64,000 bases of DNA, taken from Lachnospiraceae bacterium (lineage in GTDB: Bacteria; Bacillota; Clostridia; Lachnospirales; Lachnospiraceae). The position numbers were made by a program, and so were the translations under genes. Positions 7,380 through 14,847 of the stretch are shown here, in pieces. A model generated the notes under the pieces. It saw nothing but the letters and a program-made list of their open reading frames with translations, did not search any database and was not told the origin of the DNA. Numbering within the stretch: the first letter of the stretch is position 1; the number at the start of each line of letters is the position of its first letter. The stretch lies in the NCBI GenBank assembly GCA_017527205.1, contig JAFXQK010000067.1, positions 62,001-126,000 on the forward strand. Reading direction: 5' to 3'.

Positions 7380-9371
7380 TTATGCTCTGTCGTGCCTTTT
7401 TTCCTTCATTTGATAATTCCTATCCTCGTCAATCATTTTGATCATGATTTCCGCAAATTTCGGATCAAACTGCGTGCCGCTGCAGCGCTCAATCTCCCGC
7501 CGTACGACATCCTGCGGAATCACGTCACGATAGCTGCGATAGCTTGTCATCGCATCATATGCATCCGCCACGGCAATAATCCTTGCCGCCTCAGGAATAT
7601 CCTTTCCGGCCAGACCGTCCGGATATCCCGACCCGTCATACCTCTCATGATGCCAACGGGCGCCCGTCGCCAGCTCCGGCATCTCTTCAATGTTCTCTAA
7701 GATCTGCGAACCGATGACGGGATGCTTTTTGATCAGCTCATATTCCTCGTCCGTGAGTCTCCCCGGCTTATTGATTACCTCATCAGGAATGCCGATCTTA
7801 CCAACGTCGTGTAAAAGTCCCATCATGTAAATGTTCGATTGTCCCTTGCTGTCATAGCCGGCACGCTTTGCGATTTCCTTCGAATACTCCGCGACTCTGC
7901 CGGAGTGACCATTCGTATAGGAGTCCTTCGCATCAATGGCATCTGCCAGGGATTGAACGACATGCAGGAACAGGGATTTATTCTCTCGCGTCTTTTTCTC
8001 GACCTCATCCGCAAGGTTTCGCTGCAGACGAACCATGTCGAGGATACGACGAACCCTCATGACAAGCACCTCAGGCACGAAGGGCTTACGGATAAAGTCG
8101 ATGGCACCGAGCGCCAGTCCCTTCTTTTCGGACTCAATGTCATCGTTGGCAGTCAGGAAAATCACGGGAATGTCCGCGATCTCTTCCTCCATGGCCATCA
8201 GCCGTTCCTTTGTCTCAAACCCGTCCATCTCAGGCATTCTTACGTCAAGCAAAATCAGATTTGGACGATGCTCCCTCAAAAGGTCTAACAGTGCCGAGCC
8301 CGATTTCAGTGCCGTCACGCGCATGCCACTCTTTCCAAGGACGTGTCCTGCAAGCTTTAGATTCGTGATGTCATCATCGACGACAACGACCCACGGCTGC
8401 CCGTCAAAATGTTCGGTTATTTCAATTTCAGATTTCACGGAATCTACTTCGTAGGTGACGGAAAGCGTCTCGGGATTCTTCTGGTTCCAGGTCATGATCA
8501 TATTGCTGATCACCTGCGAGATGGCATCCTCCTTGATGTCCGTAAGAAAGATAAAAACCTGGTTTTTTTGATATTGCATGATCAGGTCACTTTTTCTAAG
8601 CATATCCCTGATGCAATCGCAGAACCTGTCACAATTTCCTTCAAACTCCGCCTTCGTTTGTTCGCCGAACGCAGATAACGTAAAAAGCAGCTTACAGGTC
8701 TTTTTGTGATAACGCGAAACGTAACGCATGACATATCGATAAACATTGATAAAGTCATCCCGATCCAGCTGCAAGGCACAGTCTGGAATGTTCTTCTCCG
8801 ACAAAACACGGCTAATGTCATTTAAATGCTGGTATCCGTCGCCAGACTCTTTCGTTGTTCCGGCCTCTGACCTTGTCCCCGTCTTCTCCGCTTCTGCGTC
8901 CGATCCGGTCTTCTCCGCTTCTGCGTCTGATCCGGCCTTCTCTGACTTCTGCTCAGCTCCATGAGCCGTCTCCCGGTCAAAGGCCCGGTTGCGTTCCTGC
9001 TCCAAAATATGGTCAACCCTCTTGACTAAATCCTCCGGCTGAAAGGGCTTGTGAATATAATCCGCCACGCCCATCTCAAACCCTCTTACCCTGGAACTTT
9101 CATCCTCATCTGCCGTCAGAAAAACCACGGGGATCTTCTTTACCACCTGTCGACTTTCCAATTCTCTAAGCGCCTGCAGCGTTTCAAATCCATCCATTTC
9201 AGGCATTTTGATATCTAGCAAAATAATGTCAGGCGTATTCTCCCGAAGATACTCCAAAAGAGCGCGTCCCGACCTCATCGCCGTCACTCTTTTATTATGC
9301 TTACTGAGGATATGCCCAGCTATTTTTAAGTTCGTGGCATCATCATCCACAACAACAATCCAGTCAGCCAT
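7380..9371 (-). CDS. REC / degenerate GGDEF / REC / HD-GYP response regulator
   Basis: Cytoplasmic response regulator of 663 aa with c-di-GMP phosphodiesterase output. Order: receiver 1 (about 3-125, VVVDDDATN, LLDIKMPEMDG, conserved Lys in HKPF); a Glu/Ala-rich linker with 9-aa repeats (about 140-170); a domain of about 130 residues whose pattern (LFTLSAFGEQ, LRKSDLIMQY, QVFIFLTD) fits a GGDEF fold but lacks the GGDEF motif; receiver 2 (about 330-450, VVVVDDDITN, LLDVRMPEMDG); and HD-GYP (about 475-650, HDVGKIG, HHERYDGSGYP, AVADAYDAM). Phosphorylation sites and the metal site are intact. No partner kinase is adjacent. Two receivers suggest inputs from two kinases or cooperative control. Confidence 0.9.
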   Translation of the reverse strand: MADWIVVVDDDATNLKIAGHILSKHNKRVTAMRSGRALLEYLRENTPDIILLDIKMPEMDGFETLQALRELESRQVVKKIPVVFLTADEDESSRVRGFEMGVADYIHKPFQPEDLVKRVDHILEQERNRAFDRETAHGAEQKSEKAGSDAEAEKTGSDAEAEKTGTRSEAGTTKESGDGYQHLNDISRVLSEKNIPDCALQLDRDDFINVYRYVMRYVSRYHKKTCKLLFTLSAFGEQTKAEFEGNCDRFCDCIRDMLRKSDLIMQYQKNQVFIFLTDIKEDAISQVISNMIMTWNQKNPETLSVTYEVDSVKSEIEITEHFDGQPWVVVVDDDITNLKLAGHVLGKSGMRVTALKSGSALLDLLREHRPNLILLDVRMPEMDGFETKERLMAMEEEIADIPVIFLTANDDIESEKKGLALGAIDFIRKPFVPEVLVMRVRRILDMVRLQRNLADEVEKKTRENKSLFLHVVQSLADAIDAKDSYTNGHSGRVAEYSKEIAKRAGYDSKGQSNIYMMGLLHDVGKIGIPDEVINKPGRLTDEEYELIKKHPVIGSQILENIEEMPELATGARWHHERYDGSGYPDGLAGKDIPEAARIIAVADAYDAMTSYRSYRDVIPQDVVRREIERCSGTQFDPKFAEIMIKMIDEDRNYQMKEKRHDRA
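8881..8945. repeat. 27-bp in-frame tandem repeat in the response regulator linker
   Basis: Units at 8881-8907 and 8908-8934 are nearly identical, with a partial third. They encode EKTGSDAEA-type 9-aa repeats between receiver 1 and the GGDEF-like domain. Confidence 0.8.
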
Positions 9372-9454
9372 GATTACTTCCTCCTGCTCATCATATCATT
9401 GTATCAAAAGAATGAAAGAAGGGCAAGGGCAAACTCCATAATGATAGGGAAAAT

Positions 9455-9495
9455 CAAAAAAGAAACCGTAACCACGCCCTGCAGCATGATTACGG
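9455..9495 (-). terminator. Rho-independent terminator after the epimerase gene
   Basis: Minus strand: CCGTAATCATGC, 6-nt loop, GCGTGGTTACGG (12 pairs with G-T wobbles), then a T-rich tract. It lies about 70 nt past the stop at 9566 and closes the ugd-epimerase transcript. Confidence 0.75.
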
Positions 9496-9565
9496 CCTCC
9501 CAATTTATGCTTCTGAAATCATTTTTCCTGAATGCGCTCCCCATCTGGTTCTGCGAATCCCTTGG

Positions 9566-10627
9566 TTAACAATAATATTTTGCGTACCACTCTGCGAACT
9601 TCCGAAGACCCTCTCGGATGCCGATGCTCGGCGTAAAGCCATAGTCACGCTCCAGTGCCGCGCTGTCCGCATAGGTCACGGGGACGTCGCCGGGCTGCAT
9701 GGGAACAAGCTCTCTGTGTGCCGCGAAATCATAATCTGCGGGAAGCACGCCGGCGCGAACCAGCTCCTCCTGCAAGACCTCAATATACTCCAGAAGGTTC
9801 TCAGGCTGACCTCCGCCGATGTTGTAAACTGCATACGGCGGTACGGGAAGACCGTCCTCTCCGTTTTTCTTCTCCGGAGCGCCCTGCATCACGCGATATA
9901 CGCCTTCAACGATGTCGTCCACGTAAGTAAAGTCACGCTTACAATTTCCATAATTGAAAATCTTGATCGTTCCATTTGCGGACAAGGTCTTCGTCGCGGA
10001 GAAATAAAACATGTCAGGCCGCCCTGCGGGGCCATAAACCGTAAAGAAACGAAGTCCCGTCGAAGGAATGTTGTAAAGCTTGGAATAGGAATGCGCCAGC
10101 AGCTCATTCGACTTCTTCGTTGCCGCATAAAGGCTCACGGGGTTGTCCACCTTATCCTCCGTGCTGAACGGAACCTTCTTATTTCCGCCGTACACGGACG
10201 AGCTTGACGCATACACAAGATGCTCCACGGGGTTATGGCGGCAGGCCTCGAGAATGTTATAAAAACCTATGATATTGCTCTCGATATATACGTCCGGATG
10301 GTCAATGCTGTAACGCACGCCTGCCTGCGCAGCCAGATTCACCACGATGTTAAAATGATACTTTGCAAACAGCTCGTCGATCAGCGCCTTGTCGCCAATG
10401 GAGCCCTCTACAAATATGTGCCTTGCCGCGGAAGATTTTGCCGCCTCTTCAATCAGGCCAAGACGATACTCCTTAAGCTTCGGATCATAATAGGAATTCA
10501 TGTTGTCAAGACTGACAATCGTACCGCTTGTCAGCTCCTTTAAGAGACGCAATACAAGATTTGCGCCGATAAATCCGGGAGAACCCGTCACTAAAATCGT
10601 CTTGCCATTTAAGTCAATCTTATGCAT
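9566..10627 (-). CDS. UDP-glucuronate 4-epimerase-like protein
   Basis: Extended short-chain dehydrogenase of 353 aa that most likely interconverts UDP-glucuronate and UDP-galacturonate for surface polysaccharide. The Rossmann motif GSPGFIG (residues 16-22) replaces the usual GxxGFIG. The catalytic set is SSSVYG and YAATKKSNE (YxxxK). The sequence LAAQAGVRYSIDHPD with LRFFTVYGPAGRPDM is characteristic of the LpsL/CapI/GAE group. Start ATG has AGGAGGG 9 nt upstream. It follows the HTH-Ugd gene by 3 nt, so the product of Ugd (UDP-GlcA) is its expected substrate. Alternative: another UDP-hexose epimerase, less likely given the neighbour. Confidence 0.88.
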   Translation of the reverse strand: MHKIDLNGKTILVTGSPGFIGANLVLRLLKELTSGTIVSLDNMNSYYDPKLKEYRLGLIEEAAKSSAARHIFVEGSIGDKALIDELFAKYHFNIVVNLAAQAGVRYSIDHPDVYIESNIIGFYNILEACRHNPVEHLVYASSSSVYGGNKKVPFSTEDKVDNPVSLYAATKKSNELLAHSYSKLYNIPSTGLRFFTVYGPAGRPDMFYFSATKTLSANGTIKIFNYGNCKRDFTYVDDIVEGVYRVMQGAPEKKNGEDGLPVPPYAVYNIGGGQPENLLEYIEVLQEELVRAGVLPADYDFAAHRELVPMQPGDVPVTYADSAALERDYGFTPSIGIREGLRKFAEWYAKYYC

Positions 10628-10630
10628 GAA

Positions 10631-12124
10631 CTAATCCCTCCTAAACAGGTCTCTCGTATAAACCTTCTCTTCCACGTCATCCAAAACGGAATCATAACGG
10701 TTCGCCACAATACAACCGCACATCTTCTTAAACTTCTTTAAGTCATTAACAACAAGGGAGCCAAAGAACGTGCTTCCATTTTCCAGCGTGGGCTCATAAA
10801 TCACAACCGTCGCGCCCTTCGCCTTAATACGCTTCATCACACCCTGAATACTGCTCTGACGGAAGTTGTCACTGTTAGACTTCATGGTCAGACGATAAAC
10901 GCCAACCACAACCTCCTGTGCCTTGCTCTCCTTCGCCTTCGAGTAGGATTCGCTGTTGCCATAGGTTCCCGCAATCTCAAGGACACGATCTGCGATGAAA
11001 TCCTTTCTCGTGCGGTTACTCTCAACAATCGCCGTCATCATGTTCTGCGGCACCTGCGCATAGTTCGCAAGCAGCTGCTTCGTGTCCTTCGGCAGACAAT
11101 ATCCGCCGTAACCAAAGGAAGGATTGTTATAATAATCGCCAACGCGGGGATCTAAGCAGACGCCCTTAATAATTGCCGCCGTGTTTAATCCCTTAACCTC
11201 CGCATAGGTATCCAATTCATTGAAATAGCTTACGCGCAACGCCAGATAAGTATTCACGAACAGCTTCGTCGCCTCGGCCTCCGTCGTTGCAACAAACAGT
11301 ACGGGAATGTCCGTCTTGATTGCGCCCTGCTGCAACAGCGCCGCGAAGGTCTTTGCCGCCTCGGCATTCGCCTCATCCGCGCCAACGATGATACGGCTCG
11401 GATACAGATTGTCGTAAAGAGCCTTGCTCTCACGCAGGAACTCGGGGCTGAAAATGATATTCTTCATCGAAAGCTTCTCGCGAACCTCTGCGGTATAGCC
11501 AACGGGAATTGTGGACTTGATGACAATCGTAGGCTGCTTTTTCTTCTTCGCCGTGGTCTCCTTGATCAGCTTCAAAACGGCTTCCACTGCGGAACAATCA
11601 AAGAAATTCGTCTTCGGATCATAGTTTGTCGGAGCCGCCACAATAATGAAATCAGCGTCCGCATAAGCCGCAGGACCATCCACCGTCGCCTTCAGGCTCA
11701 GCTTTCTCTCCTCATGCTCTGCAAGGAACTTCTCGATATAATCATCCTGAATCGGAGACTGCCAGTTATTGATCTTCTCCACCTTCTCAGGAATAATGTC
11801 TACGGCCGTAACGTCATTATGCTGAGATAAAAGCACTGCCAGGGACAGACCTACGTAACCCGTTCCGGCAACCGCAATCTTCTTGCGCGCCACCTCCGCT
11901 GCAGGTGCCGCATCCTCCTCAAGCACCTCAGAAACCTGAAAGCCAAGCTCCGCAGAAAGTGCAAGCAGCTGATCCACGCTGGGCGCAAACTCAGCCGATT
12001 CCAGCTTCGAAAGAACCGAACGATTCATCTTCGTCTTCTCGGAAAGTACTGCCTGTGACATCTTCAATGCTTTTCTCTTACTGCTCACCATTTCGGAAAG
12101 CAGCTTTAATGACAAGTGCTTCAT
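10631..12124 (-). CDS. UDP-glucose 6-dehydrogenase fused to an N-terminal XRE HTH domain
   Basis: Oxidises UDP-glucose to UDP-glucuronate with two NAD; precursor for acidic surface glycans. Protein of 497 aa. Residues about 8-65 are an XRE-type helix-turn-helix ([20 protein letters not shown], then LGFQVSEVL). A short Ala-rich linker follows, then a complete dehydrogenase: GTGYVGL at 87-93, STIPVGYT near 205, FSPEFLRES near 227, and catalytic Cys343 in [11 protein letters not shown]. The ATG at 12124 has AAGGAG 7 nt upstream, so the HTH is really part of the protein and not an upstream artefact. It is co-transcribed with the epimerase (3-nt gap) from the promoter at 12447-12475, leaving a leader of about 315 nt that carries a 24-bp repeat array. 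The HTH suggests autoregulation (inference). Confidence 0.93.
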   Translation of the reverse strand: MKHLSLKLLSEMVSSKRKALKMSQAVLSEKTKMNRSVLSKLESAEFAPSVDQLLALSAELGFQVSEVLEEDAAPAAEVARKKIAVAGTGYVGLSLAVLLSQHNDVTAVDIIPEKVEKINNWQSPIQDDYIEKFLAEHEERKLSLKATVDGPAAYADADFIIVAAPTNYDPKTNFFDCSAVEAVLKLIKETTAKKKKQPTIVIKSTIPVGYTAEVREKLSMKNIIFSPEFLRESKALYDNLYPSRIIVGADEANAEAAKTFAALLQQGAIKTDIPVLFVATTEAEATKLFVNTYLALRVSYFNELDTYAEVKGLNTAAIIKGVCLDPRVGDYYNNPSFGYGGYCLPKDTKQLLANYAQVPQNMMTAIVESNRTRKDFIADRVLEIAGTYGNSESYSKAKESKAQEVVVGVYRLTMKSNSDNFRQSSIQGVMKRIKAKGATVVIYEPTLENGSTFFGSLVVNDLKKFKKMCGCIVANRYDSVLDDVEEKVYTRDLFRRD

Positions 12125-12227
12125 ACCTCTTCTCCTTTTTCCCTACTTATTCTTCTATACCTGTTCTGTTTATGTACTTATGTTTTTATAAACTTTGTCC
12201 CGCCTTTTCCATCAACCTATATCTCTA

Positions 12228-12383
12228 GTTTCGTCCCTGTTTTTGTCTTTGGTTTCGTCCCTGTTTTTGTCTTTGGTTTCGTCCCTGTTTTTGTCTTTGG
12301 TTTCGTCCCTGTTTTTGTCTTTGGTTTCGTCCCTGTTTCTGTCTTTGGTTTCGTCCCTGTTTTTGTCTTTGGTTTCATCCCTA
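12228..12383. repeat. 24-bp tandem array in the ugd leader
   Basis: Copies start at 12228, 12252, 12276, 12300, 12324, 12348 and a decayed one at 12372. Core of each unit on the plus strand: GTTTCGTCCCTG. Copy 5 has one C for T. No spacers, so not CRISPR. Because the period is divisible by three, it is open in several frames; on the mRNA strand an ORF at 12212-12415 reads KDKNRDET repeats, with no convincing ribosome site. Confidence 0.9.
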
Positions 12384-12446
12384 CTCAATGTTTGATTTGT
12401 TGTCGTTAGCAACATTTATGTCGGTTTAATCTTTTTCTCTTGCTAG

Positions 12447-12475
12447 ATTTTAACGCTTACTGTTCCATTTGTCAA
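12447..12475 (-). promoter_or_regulatory. Promoter of the HTH-ugd/epimerase operon
   Basis: Minus strand TTGACA (12470-12475), 17-nt spacer, TAAAAT (12447-12452). Expected transcript start is near 12440, which puts the whole 24-bp repeat array in the 5' leader. Confidence 0.75.
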
Positions 12476-12540
12476 CAGAAAAAGCACAAAATTCATTTTC
12501 TTTACTAACCGGCTCTTACCAAGCACAACAAAATAGGCCT

Positions 12541-12722
12541 TACTGTCCCGTTTTCAAATTTGGCGTTCAGACAGTGAAAAAATAAGAAAAAACACTGTCT
12601 GTATTTAAGCTTGAGCTTACAGACAGTGTTTTGTGACTGGCTATATTGATTTTTCACCATTCAGGCAGTAAATTTCCGCCAAGATTAACTGTTTGAAATG
12701 AAATTTTAAAAACGGGACAGTA
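12541..12722. mobile_element. MITE-like palindromic element
   Basis: About 182 bp bounded by perfect 14-bp inverted ends TACTGTCCCGTTTT (12541-12554) and AAAACGGGACAGTA (12709-12722). The centre is a near-perfect hairpin, AAAACACTGTCTGTA (12589-12603) with TACAGACAGTGTTTT (12618-12632). No transposase is inside. The ends begin with TA, so a TA-target family (IS630/Tc1-like) is possible; otherwise no target duplication is seen. The central hairpin may act as a two-way terminator between the nucleotidyltransferase gene and the ugd promoter. Confidence 0.55.
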
Positions 12723-12747
12723 TTTTATTTACAATTCCGACTGTCTG

Positions 12748-12791
12748 AGCGCTAAAAAAGGAATTCCAGCAAGCGCTAAAAAAGGAATTCC
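12748..12791. repeat. 24-bp-spaced direct repeat beside the MITE-like element
   Basis: Two perfect 20-bp copies (12748-12767, 12772-12791; AGCGCTAAAAAAGGAATTCC) with a third decayed copy after them. They lie just downstream of the nucleotidyltransferase gene. Nothing else is seen in the 12125-12823 gap beyond the promoter, the array and the palindromic element. Confidence 0.85.
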
Positions 12792-12823
12792 GGAAAGCGT
12801 AAAAAAGAGAAACTGCTTGCCCC

Positions 12824-13561
12824 TTACTTTTCAATTCCCTTGTAGGTCTTCTGTACTTCCTGATAGCTCTCCAGATTTCCGATGTCGAACCTTCTTCCCG
12901 GCATCTCATAAGCATAAACGCTTGTCTGCGTTGAAAGCCACGCGATAAAGCTTCCAGGTGCGTCCACGCCGCATCCGCTTTCAATGCCCTTCTTTACCAG
13001 CGGCACGTCCGATGCCTTATAAATATAAAACGGCGGCGTACACCAATGACTCTTTGGCTCCGCAGGCTTCTCCACCATACTGATGATTCGATCCTCCGCA
13101 TCAACCTCTGCCACGCCCGTCTTGCGAAGCTTGTTGATATCAGGCTCATAATACCGCATCACGCAGGTACTGCTCTTTTTCTTCTGATATTCGATAAAAT
13201 CCACCAAGGAGAAATTCAGCAGATTATCTCCGGCGATCACAAGAAGATCTTCCTGCAACTGCAACGTATCAATTGCAAACTGAATATCCTTTACGGCGCC
13301 CAGACGCGCCTCATTGCTCTCCGTTCCGTCGTCCAAGACCGTGATCGGAAGCTTATGTCCATCCGCCCACTCCTGAAAATGCTTGGCGAACTTGTGATTA
13401 CTGATCACGATATATCCGTCAACACATCCGCTTTGATCAATGTCTTCCAAGAGCCAGTCCAAAATCGTCTTGTCCTGCACCTTTAACAAGGGCTTAGGAA
13501 AATTCTCCGTCAAGGGATACAATCTTGTGGCGTATCCAGCCGCCAAAATTACACATTTCAT
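12824..13561 (-). CDS. Sugar-phosphate nucleotidyltransferase
   Basis: Cytoplasmic NTP transferase of 245 aa that joins a sugar phosphate (or phosphocholine-like alcohol phosphate) to a nucleotide. The N-terminus has the family's binding loop, LAAGYATRLYPLT, and PKPLLKV. Metal-binding Asp is in IAGDNLL near residue 110, and VEKP follows at about 165. It is short, like RmlA-like and LicC-like single-domain enzymes without a C-terminal hexapeptide helix. It is 93 nt downstream of the galacturonokinase-like gene on the same strand, so galacturonate-1-phosphate is a reasonable substrate guess; the true substrate cannot be read from sequence. GGAG lies 5 nt before the ATG. Confidence 0.85.
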   Translation of the reverse strand: MKCVILAAGYATRLYPLTENFPKPLLKVQDKTILDWLLEDIDQSGCVDGYIVISNHKFAKHFQEWADGHKLPITVLDDGTESNEARLGAVKDIQFAIDTLQLQEDLLVIAGDNLLNFSLVDFIEYQKKKSSTCVMRYYEPDINKLRKTGVAEVDAEDRIISMVEKPAEPKSHWCTPPFYIYKASDVPLVKKGIESGCGVDAPGSFIAWLSTQTSVYAYEMPGRRFDIGNLESYQEVQKTYKGIEK

Positions 13562-13654
13562 TTTTGCTCCATTCTGCCTGACGCGATTCCTGCCACGCTT
13601 CGCAGCGGATTCCCCAGGCTTCCAAAACTTTCGGTTAGGTTACTCTAAAACGCT

Positions 13655-14830
13655 TTATAGTCTGACGCCAATACCGTCCGCCGACTCACATAAATGAAAA
13701 CTATATTTTCCCTTCATTTCAGGGAATGCCGTCAAATACTCACGCTCCACGCGCTCCTCAACCTCTCCCGCCTTTGCAGGATCAATGAGTGCCATGCAGC
13801 AGCCCTTAAATCCGGCGCCCGAGAACCGTCCGCCGTAAATGCCAGGCGTTTCCGTCATGATCTCGTAAAGCTTAATCTGCTCCGGTGCACCGCTCTCCCA
13901 GTTGTGAATGCTGCTCCAGCCAGACTCAAAGGAGAGCTTTCCATACGCCTCAAGGTCTCCCCTTCTCCAAGCCTCCGCGCCAGCCTCAACGCGCTGAAAC
14001 TCCGTATACCAATGCTCGCAGCGCTTTGCCCAGGAAACGGGAAGCTTCTCCTTGTATTCCTGATAGATTTCAAAGCTGACGTCCCTCGCATTTGCCTGCT
14101 GGAATTTTCCGTATTCCATGCCACTGAAGGCCTGTAGCGCATATACGCCTGCGCGAAGCTCATCCACGCGCATGTTATACTTACTGCCCGCAAGACTATG
14201 CTCCAAACCGCTAAAGAAAATGGCAATCTTATAAGGCTTCATGGCAGGATTCGTCGGAATCAGCTCATAATGATTGTCCTTACAATCCAGATACAGCAGG
14301 TGATCCTTACGGCTCAGCACCTCGCAGGACTGATCCAGCGTACCCACGTTGATCCCCACGTAATTCTTCTCCGCATCAAACGCGATGTCGATCAGCTCCT
14401 GATCCATCACCTTGATGCCATTGACCTTAGTAAGTGCATCCAAAAAGGCCAAAATCACGGCCGCCGAAGAGCTTAGACCGCCAATTGGAAGCGATCCTTC
14501 GATTACGCCGCAAAGCCCTACCGTCAAAGGATACCGCTTTGCCAGCGCCCATGTCGCTCCGCGCAGATAATCTGCCCAGTCGCCCGTCTTACCGCCAATT
14601 TCCTTGATGTGCCACTGCGCACGCTTTGCAAACTGAAGGCTGCTCATCTCAATGACGCCATTATGCTTCGGGCTATAGGCAACGTGAATTCCCTGATCAA
14701 TTGCAAAACCTGTAATCTTTCCCAAATTATGGTCACTGTGCGCTCCAATCGGACAAATGCGATACGGGGAAAACGTCACGCCCTGCGCATCCCTGCCATA
14801 GATCTGTAAAAACCTCTCCTCACACTTCAT
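13655..14830 (-). CDS. GHMP kinase resembling galacturonokinase
   Basis: Anomeric sugar kinase of the galactokinase group, 391 aa. Visible motifs: PYRICPIGAHSDHNLG (residues 22-37) in place of the galactokinase signature, ATP loop GLSSSAAV (118-125), YLDCKD, and the C-terminal GHMP motif RFSGAGFKGCC near 340. From memory, the first motif, YLDCK, AKRCEH and PGIYGGRFSGAGF match plant galacturonic acid kinase better than galactokinase GalK. Substrate is therefore likely a uronic acid (galacturonate), giving GalA-1-phosphate. The start at 14830 is chosen over 14842 because the AAAGGA site is adjacent to the upstream ATG but 11 nt before this one. It starts 17 nt after the dehydratase stop and precedes a nucleotidyltransferase. 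Confidence 0.8.
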   Translation of the reverse strand: MKCEERFLQIYGRDAQGVTFSPYRICPIGAHSDHNLGKITGFAIDQGIHVAYSPKHNGVIEMSSLQFAKRAQWHIKEIGGKTGDWADYLRGATWALAKRYPLTVGLCGVIEGSLPIGGLSSSAAVILAFLDALTKVNGIKVMDQELIDIAFDAEKNYVGINVGTLDQSCEVLSRKDHLLYLDCKDNHYELIPTNPAMKPYKIAIFFSGLEHSLAGSKYNMRVDELRAGVYALQAFSGMEYGKFQQANARDVSFEIYQEYKEKLPVSWAKRCEHWYTEFQRVEAGAEAWRRGDLEAYGKLSFESGWSSIHNWESGAPEQIKLYEIMTETPGIYGGRFSGAGFKGCCMALIDPAKAGEVEERVEREYLTAFPEMKGKYSFHLCESADGIGVRL

Positions 14831-14847
14831 GTAAAATTCCATCCTTT

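Noticed and set aside
9716..10207. Long antisense ORFs over the epimerase and other sugar genes
   Set aside because: They mirror conserved minus-strand genes, have no ribosome sites, and their sequences match no domain.
12228..12383. CRISPR array
   Set aside because: Units are directly adjacent with no unique spacers, and no cas genes are present. The same applies to the arrays at 30567 and 37361.
12195..12415. Repetitive ORFs on both strands (LVSSLFLS and KDKNRDET repeats)
   Set aside because: They arise because the 24-bp unit is divisible by three. Neither has a good ribosome site or non-repeat domain, so they are not called as genes; the minus-strand one is kept only as a leader-peptide idea.
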